64,000 nucleotides of DNA from Maricaulis sp. (GTDB taxonomy: Bacteria; Pseudomonadota; Alphaproteobacteria; Caulobacterales; Maricaulaceae). Of the stretch, positions 54,540 through 63,948 are shown one piece after another. Below the pieces are notes generated by a model, which did no database searches, was not told where the DNA came from, and saw only the letters and a program-made list of their open reading frames with translations. Numbering within the stretch: the stretch's first letter is position 1; each line of letters starts with the position of its first letter. The stretch spans positions 31,432 through 95,431 of the forward strand of contig NZ_JADFAJ010000010.1 in the NCBI RefSeq assembly GCF_015665295.1, given 5' to 3'. Made by a program: the position numbers and the translations under genes.

Positions 54540-55847
54540 ATGCCCGATACCCAGATCGATGCCGGGAATGGAAGCCCGTTTTTCACGCGCTCCATCGTCG
54601 AGAGTGACCGTGAGATTGCGCACGCCATCCACGAGGAAATCCAGCGCCAGCAAAGCCAGATCGAATTGATCGCTTCCGAGAATATTGTTTCGCGCGCAGT
54701 TCTGGAGGCACAGGGCTCGCCGCTGACCAACAAGTATGCCGAAGGCTATCCCGGGCGCCGTTACTATGGTGGTTGCGAGCATGTCGACGTGGTCGAGACG
54801 CTGGCGATCGAGCGCGCCAAGGCGCTGTTCGGAGCGGCTTATGCCAACGTCCAGCCGAACTCCGGCAGCCAGGCCAACCAGGGTGTCTTCCTGGCCCTGT
54901 TGCAACCCGGCGACACCATTCTCGGCATGTCGCTGGATGCCGGTGGGCACCTGACCCACGGTGCCCGCCCCAACATGTCGGGCAAATGGTTCAAGGCGGA
55001 AAGCTATGGCGTGCGCGAAAGTGATGCGCGGATCGACTATGACGCCGTTCGCGCCAAGGCCCAGGCAGCGCAGCCCAGGCTGATCATTGCAGGCGGCTCC
55101 GCCTATCCGCGCGAAATCGACTTCGCCGAATTCCGCAAGATTGCCGACGAGGTCGGGGCCTATCTGATGGTCGACATGGCGCATGTCGCCGGGCTGGTTG
55201 CGGGCGGTGCATATCCCAACCCGATCCCGCACGCCCATGTCTGCACCACCACGACGCACAAGACGCTGCGCGGTCCGCGTGGTGGCATGATCCTGTCCAA
55301 TGACCTCGATCTCGGCAAGAAGTTCAACTCGGCGATTTTTCCGGGTCTGCAGGGCGGACCCCTGATGCATGTCATCGCCGGCAAGGCGGTTGCTTTCGGC
55401 GAGGCGCTGCAGCCGGAATTCAAGGATTATGTCAAACAGGTCATCGCCAATTGCCAGGCGCTGTCCAAGGCGATCACGGATGGCGGATACGCCATTGTCT
55501 CCGGCGGCACGGACAGCCACCTCGCGCTGGTCGACCTGCGTCCCAAGGGGCTCAAGGGCAATATTGCCGAGGAAGCTCTGGAGCGCGCCTATATCACCTG
55601 CAACAAGAATGGCGTGCCCTTCGACCCGGAAAAGCCGACCGTGACGTCCGGACTGCGGGTCGGATCGCCGGCCGCGACCACGCGCGGCTTCGGCGAGGCT
55701 GAATTCACGCTGGTGGGCGAGTTGATGGTCAAGGTGCTCGACGCCCTGGTCGATGCGCCCGAAGGCAATGCGGATGTCGAGGCTGAGGTGCGGGAGACGG
55801 TCAAAGCGCTCACAGCGCGCTTCCCCATCTATCCCGAACTGGCCTAA
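54540..55847 (+). CDS. glyA: serine hydroxymethyltransferase
   Basis: A 435-residue PLP enzyme that interconverts serine and glycine with tetrahydrofolate and supplies one-carbon units. Signatures: [65 protein letters not shown] and the cofactor lysine in [14 protein letters not shown] (Lys241). The AGGAAG site precedes the ATG at 54540. It heads the run glyA-nrdR-ribD'-ribE-ribBX-ribH-nusB-thiL, in which gaps are 10 bp or less up to ribE. Confidence 0.97.
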   Translation: MPDTQIDAGNGSPFFTRSIVESDREIAHAIHEEIQRQQSQIELIASENIVSRAVLEAQGSPLTNKYAEGYPGRRYYGGCEHVDVVETLAIERAKALFGAAYANVQPNSGSQANQGVFLALLQPGDTILGMSLDAGGHLTHGARPNMSGKWFKAESYGVRESDARIDYDAVRAKAQAAQPRLIIAGGSAYPREIDFAEFRKIADEVGAYLMVDMAHVAGLVAGGAYPNPIPHAHVCTTTTHKTLRGPRGGMILSNDLDLGKKFNSAIFPGLQGGPLMHVIAGKAVAFGEALQPEFKDYVKQVIANCQALSKAITDGGYAIVSGGTDSHLALVDLRPKGLKGNIAEEALERAYITCNKNGVPFDPEKPTVTSGLRVGSPAATTRGFGEAEFTLVGELMVKVLDALVDAPEGNADVEAEVRETVKALTARFPIYPELA

Positions 55848-55856
55848 GATACCCGA

Positions 55857-56348
55857 ATGCGTTGTCCTTTTTGCGGTCATCCCGACACACAAGTGAAAGA
55901 TTCCCGTCCGGCCGAGGACGGGAATGCGATCCGGCGCCGGCGGCAATGCCCGTCTTGTGCAGCCCGTTTCACCACCTTTGAGCGCGTGCAGTTGCGCGAG
56001 CTGACGGTGATGAAGAAATCCGGACGTCGGGTTCCCTTTGACCGTGACAAACTCAACCGTTCGATCCAGCTGGCCATGCAGAAGCGCAATATCGAACCGG
56101 ACCGCATCGACCAGATGATTTCCGGCATTGTGCGCCGCCTTGAATCGACAGGCGAGACTGATGTGACCTCTGATCGCGTGGGTGAGCTGGTCATGGAAGG
56201 CCTGAAGAATCTCGATGCGGTGGCCTATGTCCGCTATGCGTCGGTTTACAAGGATTTCCACAAGGTCGAGGACTTCCGCGAATTCATCACTGATGAGGCG
56301 CTGAGCGCGCATTTCGGTGAGTCCGGCGATGACGACGGCGAGGCATGA
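55857..56348 (+). CDS. nrdR: transcriptional repressor NrdR
   Basis: A 163-residue repressor of ribonucleotide reductase genes. The N-terminal zinc ribbon has [17 protein letters not shown] and [12 protein letters not shown], giving the four cysteines. An ATP-cone domain follows ([43 protein letters not shown]), which senses dATP/ATP. It lies 9 bp after glyA and overlaps the ribD-like gene by 4 bp. The glyA-nrdR-rib order is typical of proteobacteria. Confidence 0.97.
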   Translation: MRCPFCGHPDTQVKDSRPAEDGNAIRRRRQCPSCAARFTTFERVQLRELTVMKKSGRRVPFDRDKLNRSIQLAMQKRNIEPDRIDQMISGIVRRLESTGETDVTSDRVGELVMEGLKNLDAVAYVRYASVYKDFHKVEDFREFITDEALSAHFGESGDDDGEA

Positions 56349-56920
56349 CCGGCGCGGCGCGACCGCGGGTCACGCTCAAGCTTGCCACTTCGCTCGACGG
56401 CAGGATCGCTTTGGCCAATGGCGCCTCCAAATGGATCACCGGCCCGGAGAGTCGCGCGGTGGTGCATCGCATGCGCGCCGCCCATGACGCCATTCTTACC
56501 GGGATCGGCACCATTCTCGCCGATGATCCGCAATTGACCGCGAGGCCGCAGGGCGGGTGCGAGCGCCAGCCGGATGTCATCATCATGGACAGCCAGGGAC
56601 GCACCCCGGCCAATGCCCGGGTCTTCAAGGGGGGTGACCGCTCGGTCACGCTCATTCCCTATCGGGATCTGGGCCGGGCCATGGCCGCGCATGAGCGGGT
56701 CATGATCGAGGCGGGTGCGAAAATTGCCGCCTCGGCCGTGCGTGGCGGGCTGGTTGATTGTATCGAATGGTTCCGGGCGCCGATCCTGCTTGGCGGTGAC
56801 GGATTGCCGGTTCTCGCAGCTCTGGGCCTTGAGACGCTCGACGCGGCCCCCATTTTCAGGCGGACAAGTGTCGTGGAACGCGGCGCCGATCTGCAGGAAA
56901 CCTACGAACGGACAGGCTGA
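56345..56920 (+). CDS. ribD: RibD reductase domain only (no deaminase domain)
   Basis: A 191-residue protein, where full RibD is about 360. It corresponds to the reductase half that reduces the ribosylaminopyrimidine to the ribitylamino form: [26 protein letters not shown] (key part [11 protein letters not shown]), [23 protein letters not shown], then [34 protein letters not shown]. The N-terminal zinc deaminase with HAE and PCxxxG..PPC motifs is absent, and the linker between the two halves of the reductase is about 25 residues shorter than usual. The ATG overlaps the nrdR stop and the stop overlaps ribE. Confidence 0.88.
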   Translation: MTGAARPRVTLKLATSLDGRIALANGASKWITGPESRAVVHRMRAAHDAILTGIGTILADDPQLTARPQGGCERQPDVIIMDSQGRTPANARVFKGGDRSVTLIPYRDLGRAMAAHERVMIEAGAKIAASAVRGGLVDCIEWFRAPILLGGDGLPVLAALGLETLDAAPIFRRTSVVERGADLQETYERTG

Positions 56921-57525
56921 TGTTTACCGGAATTGTCACCGCGAAAGGCCGCATGCGTGCGATCAGCGGAACGGGTGTGCGGCGTTTCGAGATCGAAGCG
57001 CCCTACAACCCCGAGACCATCGCGCTGGGTGCTTCGATCGCACATGCCGGCGCCTGCCTCACGGTCGTCGAGAAGGAAGCGACACCCGAAGGGTGCTGGT
57101 TCGCCGTCGAAGTCTCGCCGGAAACCTTGCGCCTGACCACGCTGGGCAGCTGGCAGGTCGGTGATCCGGTCAATCTGGAGCGCGCCCTGGCCATCGGTGA
57201 AGAGCTGGGCGGTCATCTGGTCACCGGCCATGTCGACGGGGTCGGCGAACTGATCGATCGGCGCGAGGAGGGCGAGTGGCTCGTGCTGACCGTTCGCCCG
57301 CCAGCAGAGCTCAACCGCTTCATCGCGCGCAAGGGCTCGATAACGGTTGATGGCGTGTCCCTGACCGTCAATGCGGTCACGCGTGACAGTTTCGATCTGA
57401 TGATTATTCCGCATACCGCGGAGGTCACGACGCTGGGCGCGCTGCAAATTGGCGCACACGTCAATCTTGAGGTTGACCTCATGGCGCGCTACGCCGCCCG
57501 CCTGAGCGAATTCCCGCCGGCCTGA
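56920..57525 (+). CDS. ribE: riboflavin synthase alpha chain
   Basis: A 201-residue enzyme that dismutates two 6,7-dimethyl-8-ribityllumazine molecules to riboflavin. The typical start [15 protein letters not shown] and two lumazine-binding repeats are visible: GASIAHAGACLTVVE with WQVGDPVNLERALAIGEELGGHLVTGHVDGVG (key part GGHLVTGHVDG), and KGSITVDGVSLTVNAV. TGATG overlap with the ribD-like gene. Confidence 0.95.
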   Translation: MFTGIVTAKGRMRAISGTGVRRFEIEAPYNPETIALGASIAHAGACLTVVEKEATPEGCWFAVEVSPETLRLTTLGSWQVGDPVNLERALAIGEELGGHLVTGHVDGVGELIDRREEGEWLVLTVRPPAELNRFIARKGSITVDGVSLTVNAVTRDSFDLMIIPHTAEVTTLGALQIGAHVNLEVDLMARYAARLSEFPPA

Positions 57526-57540
57526 CATTTGGAGACGCGC

Positions 57541-58662
57541 GTGAGCGACATCCCACTTTCCCCTATCGAGGACGTCATCGAGGATGCGCGCAACGGGCGC
57601 ATGTTCATCCTTGTCGATGCCGAGGATCGCGAGAATGAGGGTGACCTGGTCATCCCGGCAAAATTCGCCACGCCTGATGCCGTCAATTTCATGGCCAAGC
57701 ACGGCCGCGGCCTGATCTGTCTTGCGATGACGCAGGAACGGGTGACCCAACTCGATCTCAAATTGATGGCGAGCGATAACCGTTCGCGTCACCAGACCGC
57801 CTTCACCACCTCGATCGAGGCGCGCGAAGGTGTGACGACCGGCATTTCCGCCCACGACCGGGCCCGCACGATCGAGGTCGCAACCGATCCGTCCAAGGGG
57901 GCAGACGATATTGCCACGCCCGGCCATGTCTTCCCGCTGGTCGCCCGCGATGGCGGCGTACTGGTCCGCGCCGGCCACACTGAGGCCTCGGTCGACGTCG
58001 CGCGCCTTGCCGGTGCCGGTTCGGCCGGTGTGATCTGCGAGATCATGAATGAGGACGGCTCGATGGCGCGCCTGCCGGACCTTGTCGCCTTTGCGCAGCT
58101 GCATGGGCTCAAGATCGGTACGATTGCCGACCTCATCGCCTATCGCCGCAAGAATGACCGATTCATCGAGCGCCGTCTGGAAAGCGAATTCTCCAGTCAA
58201 TTCGGCGGTCCGTTCAAGCTCGTCGTCTTCCGCAACACGCTGGACGGGTCCGAGCATGTCGCCCTGGTCAAGGGTGAGCCCAACAGTGATGAGCCGACCA
58301 CGGTGCGCATGCACAAGGTCAGTTTTGTCGATGACGTCCTGCACGAGAGTGGCCCCCGCGGTGCACTGGTCGAGGCCGGCATCCGGGCGATTGCCGACGC
58401 CGACGGCCCGGCGGCGATGGTCTTCATCCGCGAGACCTCGCACACGGCGATCATCGAGCGCCTGGGTGCGCATCCCAGCCTGCCGCAGGATGAACGGGAA
58501 GCCCGCCGGCTGCGTGAATATGGTGTCGGCGCCCAGATCCTGCTCGATCTCGGCGTGCGAGACATGGTTCTTTTGACCACCAAGCCGCAGACGATCGTCG
58601 GTTTGGAAGGATATGGTTTGTCGATCCGCGAAGAGCGGCATTTTCCGGAGGGTGACGCATGA
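57541..58662 (+). CDS. ribB: RibBX: 3,4-dihydroxy-2-butanone 4-phosphate synthase with degenerate GTP cyclohydrolase II domain
   Basis: A 373-residue protein starting at GTG 57541 with GGAGA 6 nt ahead. The N-terminal half is a complete DHBP synthase ([71 protein letters not shown]; key parts [10 protein letters not shown] and GHTEASVD). The C-terminal half resembles GTP cyclohydrolase II in fold and length but has no zinc cysteines: the expected region reads [23 protein letters not shown], and no cysteine occurs in that half. This is the RibBX variant known from Proteobacteria. Only the DHBP activity is expected. Confidence 0.92.
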   Translation: MSDIPLSPIEDVIEDARNGRMFILVDAEDRENEGDLVIPAKFATPDAVNFMAKHGRGLICLAMTQERVTQLDLKLMASDNRSRHQTAFTTSIEAREGVTTGISAHDRARTIEVATDPSKGADDIATPGHVFPLVARDGGVLVRAGHTEASVDVARLAGAGSAGVICEIMNEDGSMARLPDLVAFAQLHGLKIGTIADLIAYRRKNDRFIERRLESEFSSQFGGPFKLVVFRNTLDGSEHVALVKGEPNSDEPTTVRMHKVSFVDDVLHESGPRGALVEAGIRAIADADGPAAMVFIRETSHTAIIERLGAHPSLPQDEREARRLREYGVGAQILLDLGVRDMVLLTTKPQTIVGLEGYGLSIREERHFPEGDA

Positions 58663-59087
58663 GCGCGCCGAAATATCTCATCATCGCCGGCACCTTCTAC
58701 CGCGACATCGCCGATGCGCTGATCAAGGGCGCGGTGGAAGCCGTCGAGGCCAAGGGCTTTGCGCATGACATCGTGGAAGTGCCGGGCGCGCTGGAAATCC
58801 CGGGCACGATCGCCCAGGCCGAAAAGGCCGGCGCCGGCTATGACGGCTATATCGCTCTGGGCTGTGTCATTCGTGGCGAGACCTCGCATTATGACTATGT
58901 ATGCGGTGAATCGGCCCGTGGAATCATGGATTTGAACCTGCGTGCCATTCCGGTCGGAAATGGTATCCTGACGGTTGAGAACCGCGCCCAGGCCTTGAAG
59001 CGTGCCATCGACAAGAATAAAGGCGCGGATGCAGCCAATGCGGCGATGATGCTGATCGAGCTGCGCAACCGATTCAGGAGCGCGTGA
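58659..59087 (+). CDS. ribH: 6,7-dimethyl-8-ribityllumazine synthase
   Basis: A 142-residue enzyme forming the penultimate riboflavin intermediate. Signatures: GTFYRDIADALIKGAVEAVE, VPGALEIPGTIAQAEK, ALGCVIRGETSHYDYVCGES (key part GCVIRGETSHYDYV) and PVGNGILTVENRAQALKRA. ATGA overlap with ribBX; GTGA/AGGAG at the junction with nusB. Confidence 0.96.
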   Translation: MSAPKYLIIAGTFYRDIADALIKGAVEAVEAKGFAHDIVEVPGALEIPGTIAQAEKAGAGYDGYIALGCVIRGETSHYDYVCGESARGIMDLNLRAIPVGNGILTVENRAQALKRAIDKNKGADAANAAMMLIELRNRFRSA

Positions 59088-59089
59088 GC

Positions 59090-59572
59090 ATGGCTACTGC
59101 CAGCAAGGAATCCCCGTCGGAGAGCCGCGCCCGTCTGCGTCGCGCGGCCCGTCTGTCCGCCGTCCAGGCGCTCTACCAGATGGAAATCGGCGGGCTGGGC
59201 GCCAGCGCGGTCATCCGCGAGTTTCGCGATCACCGTTTCGGCGCCGACCACGAAGGCCCGGAATATGTCGAGGCCGACGAGGATTTCTTCGAGAGCCTGG
59301 TGGCCGGCGTGGTCGAGCGTCAGGCCGAGGTCGATCCGGCCATGGATGCGTTGCTGGCAGACAAATGGCGTCTCGAGCGTCTCGATGCCACCGTGCGGGC
59401 CATCCTGCGGGTCGGCGGTTTCGAGCTCTTGCATCGCAAGGACGTGCCGGCTCGTGTGGTGATCGATGAATATATCGAGATCGCCAACGCCTTCTTTGAA
59501 GGTGCCGAGCCGAAATTCATCAATGCAGCCTTTGATCGCTGTGCACGCGGCGCCCGTCCGGACGAATTCTGA
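59090..59572 (+). CDS. nusB: transcription antitermination factor NusB
   Basis: A 160-residue helical RNA-binding protein acting with NusE in rRNA antitermination. Signatures: RRAARLSAVQALYQMEIGG, DEDFFESLVAGVV, LDATVRAILRVGGFELLHRKDVPARVVIDEYIEIA (key part ILRVGGFEL) and FFEGAEPKFINAAFDR. ATG 59090 is preferred because AGGAG is 9 nt upstream; a GTG at 59084 overlapping the ribH stop is possible. The ribH-nusB-thiL order is conserved. Confidence 0.95.
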   Translation: MATASKESPSESRARLRRAARLSAVQALYQMEIGGLGASAVIREFRDHRFGADHEGPEYVEADEDFFESLVAGVVERQAEVDPAMDALLADKWRLERLDATVRAILRVGGFELLHRKDVPARVVIDEYIEIANAFFEGAEPKFINAAFDRCARGARPDEF

Positions 59573-59575
59573 TCC

Positions 59576-60541
59576 ATGGCCGGGCTCGGCGAGTTCGACT
59601 TCATCCGCGATCGCCTGCGGCCGCTGAGCGAAGACGATCCGGCCGCGCTCGATCTGGCCGACGATGCCGCACTTCTGGCGCCGGAGCCGGGCGAGGAAAT
59701 CGTCCTCGCCTGCGATACGCTGATTGCCGGCGTGCATTTTCTCGACACTGACAGCCCGGAGGTTGTCGCCAGCCGGGCCTTGCGGAGCAATCTTTCCGAC
59801 CTGGCGGCCATGGGCGCCGTGCCGCGCGCCTATCTCGCCGCGATCGCCTGGCCTGTGACGCTCGACCCTGACTGGCGTGCGGATTTCACGCGGTCCCTGC
59901 ATCGCGAACAATCGCGCTTCGGCCTGACGCTGATTGGCGGTGACACGACCGCAACGCCAGGGCCGTTGACCTTGAGTTTCACCCTGATCGGCCGGGTTCC
60001 GGCCGGAAGTGCGCTGCGCCGCAGCGGGGCCCGCATCGGTGATGATGTCTGGGTCTCGGGCATGATCGGCGATGCCGGACTTGGGTTGCGGGTCGCGAGC
60101 GGGTCCGGCGGGGAGGGGATATCAGCCTGTCGCCGCGCCTATGAAAGGCCCGAGCCGCGGCTCGCGCTCGGGCAGGCCCTGCGCGATCTCGCCAGTGCAG
60201 CAATCGACGTGTCGGACGGGTTGCTCGCTGATGCCGGGCATCTCGCCTCGGCCAGTGGCTGTGCCCTCCGCATCAAGGTGGATGCCGTGCCGCGTTCAGC
60301 GAGTGCACAGGCCTGGCTGGCCCGTGGTGGTGAGGTGGAGGCGTTGCTGACGTCGGGCGATGATTACGAACTCCTGTTTACGGCGCCGCCCGACCGGCGC
60401 ACGGCGCTGGACGGCGTTTCGGCCCGTCTGGACCTGGTCTTGACGCGGATCGGTGTTGTCACGGACGGCAGCGGTGTTGCGGCGGAGCGGGCCGATGGCA
60501 GCCAGCTGGTGCCGACCCGGACCGGGTTTACGCATTTTTGA
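59576..60541 (+). CDS. thiL: thiamine-monophosphate kinase
   Basis: A 321-residue enzyme that phosphorylates thiamine phosphate to thiamine diphosphate. Signatures: ADDAALLAPEPGEEIVLACDTLIAGVHF (key part CDTLIAGVHF), RALRSNLSDLAAMGAVPRAYL, LIGGDTTATPGPLTLSFT and AIDVSDGLLADAGHLA, plus LTSGDDYELLFT. It starts 3 bp after nusB and probably ends the operon; no clear terminator hairpin was seen after it. Confidence 0.95.
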   Translation: MAGLGEFDFIRDRLRPLSEDDPAALDLADDAALLAPEPGEEIVLACDTLIAGVHFLDTDSPEVVASRALRSNLSDLAAMGAVPRAYLAAIAWPVTLDPDWRADFTRSLHREQSRFGLTLIGGDTTATPGPLTLSFTLIGRVPAGSALRRSGARIGDDVWVSGMIGDAGLGLRVASGSGGEGISACRRAYERPEPRLALGQALRDLASAAIDVSDGLLADAGHLASASGCALRIKVDAVPRSASAQAWLARGGEVEALLTSGDDYELLFTAPPDRRTALDGVSARLDLVLTRIGVVTDGSGVAAERADGSQLVPTRTGFTHF

Positions 60542-60582
60542 GGCAAGCCTGTCAGTCTGACCCGTGAATTCGAGAGGCTGCC

Positions 60583-61098
60583 ATGCGTTCTGTCCTTGTC
60601 ATCGTGATCTCTGCCATTCTGGCATCGGCCCTGCCGGGGTCTGCGTTTGCGCTGGCGTCTCCGCCTGCGGAATCGGATCACGGGAATGAGGGCACGCAGC
60701 GCGGCAATCGTATCCTGACGCTGTTCAATCGCGGTGGTGCCGAAGAAGAGGAAGAGGCCGAGGAGGCAGAGGAAGACGATCCTCGCGCCTTCACCATGCC
60801 GACCGTGGTCGCGCCGCTGTCACGCAATGGCCGGCTGACCGGCTATGCCTATGTTCAGATCCGGGTCCGCGTTGCCGATGGCCAGAACATGTGGAGCCTG
60901 CGCGATGACGCGCATTATGCGCTCGACTCGGCGGTCCGGGCTGCCTACCGCAACTCGGTGTCCAATGCCGAAGGAACTGCGCTCGATGTGCCGCGTGCCG
61001 TCGCGGTCTGGCAAGCAGCGCTGGCCGAACACTATGGACCGCGAGCCATTGAGCGTGTCGAGATTCGCAATGCGGACACTCGACTCTTCCGGCACTAA
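60583..61098 (+). CDS. secreted uncharacterised protein with acidic tract
   Basis: A 171-residue protein with a signal peptide (VLVIVISAILASALPGSAFALA). A run of glutamates (EEEEEAEEAEEDD, about 54-66) separates it from a compact C-terminal domain (VVAPLSRNGRLTGYAYVQIRV, DGQNMWSLRDDAHYALDSAVRAAYR, ALAEHYGPRAIERVEIRN). The GAGAGG site fits the ATG at 60583. No family recognised. It lies 41 bp after thiL and 198 bp before hppA. A periplasmic location is likely. Confidence 0.75.
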   Translation: MRSVLVIVISAILASALPGSAFALASPPAESDHGNEGTQRGNRILTLFNRGGAEEEEEAEEAEEDDPRAFTMPTVVAPLSRNGRLTGYAYVQIRVRVADGQNMWSLRDDAHYALDSAVRAAYRNSVSNAEGTALDVPRAVAVWQAALAEHYGPRAIERVEIRNADTRLFRH

Positions 61099-61296
61099 TT
61101 CTATATTGCACTGCAGCAAGTCAATGTTTTGATTTGCCAAAGACTGCGTGTTGCACCGCCCCAAAGCATTGGGCATAGTCCCCCCAACAATAAAAACAAA
61201 AGCGGGGAGATGTCTAAGGTCGGCGTGGTCACACGCGCATGATTCCCCGCATTCCTTCCGAGACCACAACGAAGTGAACAAACGGGGCTGGAATCC

Positions 61297-63390
61297 ATGA
61301 ACATGCTTATCTTGGCCATTGCGGCAGCAGTGCTCGCCATCATCTACGGGGTCGTGCAGACCCAGCGTCTGATGGCGGCGAGTGCCGGTACCGAGAAGAT
61401 GCAGGAAATCGCATCGGCCATCCAGGAAGGCGCGAACGCCTACCTCAAACGTCAATACACGACCATCGGAATTGTCGGCGTCGCGGTCTGTATCCTGATT
61501 GCCGTCTTCCTCGGCTGGCAGGTCGCGCTTGGCTTTGCCATCGGGGCGATCCTCTCGGGCGCTGCCGGCTTTATCGGCATGCTGGTTTCGGTCCGCGCCA
61601 ATGTGCGCACGACCCAGGCTGCCAGCACGAGCCTGGCCGCCGGCCTCGCGGTCGCCTTCCGCTCTGGCGCCGTGACCGGCATGCTGGTCGCGGGTCTCGC
61701 CCTTCTGGGTGTCGCTGGCTATTACTGGATCCTGACCGGTCCGATGGGGTTTGTTCTCGGCAGCGAAGAAAACGGCCGGATCATCATCGACTCGCTGGTC
61801 GCGCTCGGCTTCGGCGCCTCCCTCATTTCGATCTTCGCCCGTCTCGGCGGCGGTATCTTCACCAAGGGTGCGGATGTCGGCGGTGACATGGTCGGCAAGA
61901 TCGAAGCGGGTATCCCGGAAGACGATCCGCGCAATGCGGCCACCATCGCCGACAATGTCGGCGACAATGTCGGCGACTGTGCCGGCATGGCGGCCGACCT
62001 GTTCGAGACCTATGCGGTGACCGTGGTGGCCACCATGGTGCTCGCGGCGATCTTCTTCTCCGGCGAACTGGCGTCCACGATGGTGCTCTATCCGCTGATG
62101 ATTGCAGCGGCCTGCATCGTGACCTCGATCGCCGGCACCTTCTTCGTCAGCCTCGGCAAGGGCAGCAATGTGATGGGGGCGCTCTACAAGGGCCTTATCG
62201 TCGCCGGTGTGCTGTCGATCGGTGCGCTCTACTTCGTCACCGATTTCACGATCGGCATGGGTGATATCGCCGAGGTGAACGGCAAGATGATCACCGGCAT
62301 GAACCTGTTCTGGTCCGGTCTTGTCGGCCTGCTCGTCACGGCGGCCATTATCTGGGTCACGGAATACTATACCGGCACCGGCTATCGCCCGGTGAAATCG
62401 GTCGCCCTGGCGTCCGAGTCCGGTCATGGCACCAATGTCATCCAGGGCCTCGCAGTGTCGCTGGAATCGACCGCGCTCCCGGCCCTGATCATCATTGGCG
62501 GCATCTTGGGCACCTACACGCTGGCCGGCCTGTTCGGCATTGCCATCTCGGTGACGACCATGCTGGCCCTGGCCGGTCTGATCGTGGCCCTCGATGCCTT
62601 CGGTCCGGTGACCGACAATGCCGGTGGCATTGCGGAAATGGCCGGTCTCGACGAGAGCGTCCGCAACACGACCGACACGCTGGACGCGGTGGGCAACACC
62701 ACCAAGGCGGTCACCAAGGGCTATGCGATCGGTTCCGCCGGCCTCGGTGCCCTGGTCCTGTTCGCGGCCTATACGACGGATGTCGAACACCTGCTCGGCA
62801 TCCAGCCGGACTTCTCGCTCGAGAATCCCTATGTCATCGTCGGCCTGCTGTTTGGTGGTCTCCTGCCTTACCTGTTCGGCGGCATGTCGATGATGGCAGT
62901 GGGCCGGGCGGCCACCGCCGTCGTCGCCGAGGTCCGTCGCCAGTTCCGGGAGATCCCGGGCATCATGGAGTACAAGGCAAAGCCCGATTATGGCCGCGCC
63001 GTGGACATCCTGACCAAGGCGGCGATCCGCGAGATGATCGTGCCGTCGCTCCTGCCGGTCCTGTCGCCGATCGTGCTGTATTTCGCGATCAACCTGATTG
63101 CCGGCCAGGCGCAAGCCCTCGCCGCGGTCGGTGCGATGCTGCTGGGCGTGATCGTCAACGGTCTCTTCGTCGCGGTCTCGATGACCGTCGGCGGCGGTGC
63201 CTGGGACAACGCCAAGAAGTATATCGAGGACGGCCATCACGGCGGCAAGGGCTCGGAAGCCCACAAGGCCTCCGTGACCGGCGATACGGTCGGTGATCCC
63301 TACAAGGACACTGCCGGTCCGGCCGTCAACCCGATGATCAAGATCACCAATATCGTGGCCTTGCTGCTGTTGGCCTTCCTGGCTCACTAG
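61297..63390 (+). CDS. hppA: K+-insensitive membrane-bound proton-translocating pyrophosphatase
   Basis: A 697-residue pump with about 16 membrane helices that hydrolyses pyrophosphate to move protons across the membrane. The substrate-binding signature [18 protein letters not shown] is at about 193-210 and [19 protein letters not shown] at about 219-237. At the K+-dependence determinant the sequence is GNTTKA (Lys470), where K+-dependent enzymes have alanine, so it is predicted to be K+-independent. Own promoter region (198 bp) and a strong terminator at 63417-63450. Confidence 0.97.
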   Translation: MNMLILAIAAAVLAIIYGVVQTQRLMAASAGTEKMQEIASAIQEGANAYLKRQYTTIGIVGVAVCILIAVFLGWQVALGFAIGAILSGAAGFIGMLVSVRANVRTTQAASTSLAAGLAVAFRSGAVTGMLVAGLALLGVAGYYWILTGPMGFVLGSEENGRIIIDSLVALGFGASLISIFARLGGGIFTKGADVGGDMVGKIEAGIPEDDPRNAATIADNVGDNVGDCAGMAADLFETYAVTVVATMVLAAIFFSGELASTMVLYPLMIAAACIVTSIAGTFFVSLGKGSNVMGALYKGLIVAGVLSIGALYFVTDFTIGMGDIAEVNGKMITGMNLFWSGLVGLLVTAAIIWVTEYYTGTGYRPVKSVALASESGHGTNVIQGLAVSLESTALPALIIIGGILGTYTLAGLFGIAISVTTMLALAGLIVALDAFGPVTDNAGGIAEMAGLDESVRNTTDTLDAVGNTTKAVTKGYAIGSAGLGALVLFAAYTTDVEHLLGIQPDFSLENPYVIVGLLFGGLLPYLFGGMSMMAVGRAATAVVAEVRRQFREIPGIMEYKAKPDYGRAVDILTKAAIREMIVPSLLPVLSPIVLYFAINLIAGQAQALAAVGAMLLGVIVNGLFVAVSMTVGGGAWDNAKKYIEDGHHGGKGSEAHKASVTGDTVGDPYKDTAGPAVNPMIKITNIVALLLLAFLAH

Positions 63391-63801
63391 TCAGGCAGGA
63401 TCATCGACAGTCTTGGAGAGCTCCGGCCAGCGGCCGGAGCTCTTTCTTTTTGCCAGCTGCCGGCAGGCGCGCTGCCAGTTTTCCTCGGCGTCGGCATAGC
63501 CAGCCTGGCAGGCGCGCCAGATCAGGCTTTTCTCGTGAGGGATCAAGGTTTCATGCGGGGCGGCCTTTTCAGTGAAAATCCACGACAAGGGGTGGCGAGG
63601 CTCCGGGAGCGGTTCGCCGACCTCGCGCGCGACGGTGATGGCGACAGCGTCCTCCGTCACACTGTCGCGTCGCCACAGCGGATAGTCGTCAGGGGCGGGA
63701 AATCCGTCATTGTCGGTCACGCGTGTCTTGACCGGAGCGGGCTGTCGGGCCGGCCGCTGGTCGCGGACCTTGTGTCGGCGCACATGTCGGCGTTTGCGCA
63801 T
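63391..63801 (-). CDS. uncharacterised basic protein
   Basis: A 136-residue protein with a very basic N-terminus (MRKRRHVRRHKVRDQRPARQ) and aromatic-rich middle (PDDYPLWRRDS, PRHPLSWIFTEKAAPHE, LIWRACQAGYADAEENWQRAC). AGGGAGA precedes the ATG at 63801. No family recognised. The stop codon abuts the hppA stop on the other strand without a gap, and the last 20 codons contain the hppA terminator hairpin. The real C-terminus is therefore constrained by that hairpin. Confidence 0.65.
   Translation of the reverse strand: MRKRRHVRRHKVRDQRPARQPAPVKTRVTDNDGFPAPDDYPLWRRDSVTEDAVAITVAREVGEPLPEPRHPLSWIFTEKAAPHETLIPHEKSLIWRACQAGYADAEENWQRACRQLAKRKSSGRWPELSKTVDDPA
63417..63450 (+). terminator. hppA terminator inside the convergent gene
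   Basis: AGAGCTCCGGCC (63417-63428) pairs perfectly with GGCCGGAGCTCT (63432-63443) around AGC, followed by TTCTTTTTG. It is 27 bp past the hppA stop and lies in the coding sequence of the gene on the minus strand. Confidence 0.88.
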
Positions 63802-63880
63802 GATGTCTCCCTTTCGTTCAAATGCACATGCGTTGACGGTCGCCACGGCGCTAACGCCTGGCGGTTTGGGTGAAGAGGGA

Positions 63881-63948
63881 GTGCGGGATACCGGCCGGAG
63901 CCGATAAAGCGCTGATTTTAAACGGTAGCTTCGACAAGCATCCCGCAC
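63881..63948. other. long-range inverted repeat near the right edge
   Basis: GTGCGGGAT (63881-63889) and ATCCCGCAC (63940-63948) are perfect 9-bp arms with 50 bp between, in the 199 bp upstream of the basic-protein gene. It could be the stem of a structured leader or small RNA, or an operator pair. No further gene is seen before the window edge. Confidence 0.3.

Noticed and set aside
54348..56312. 654-codon frame antisense to glyA and nrdR
   Set aside because: Spans two well-supported genes on the other strand and has no family pattern.
60820..63387. 855-codon frame antisense to hppA, rich in His, Asp and Gln
   Set aside because: It mirrors codon bias of the pyrophosphatase; composition-driven artefact despite its length.
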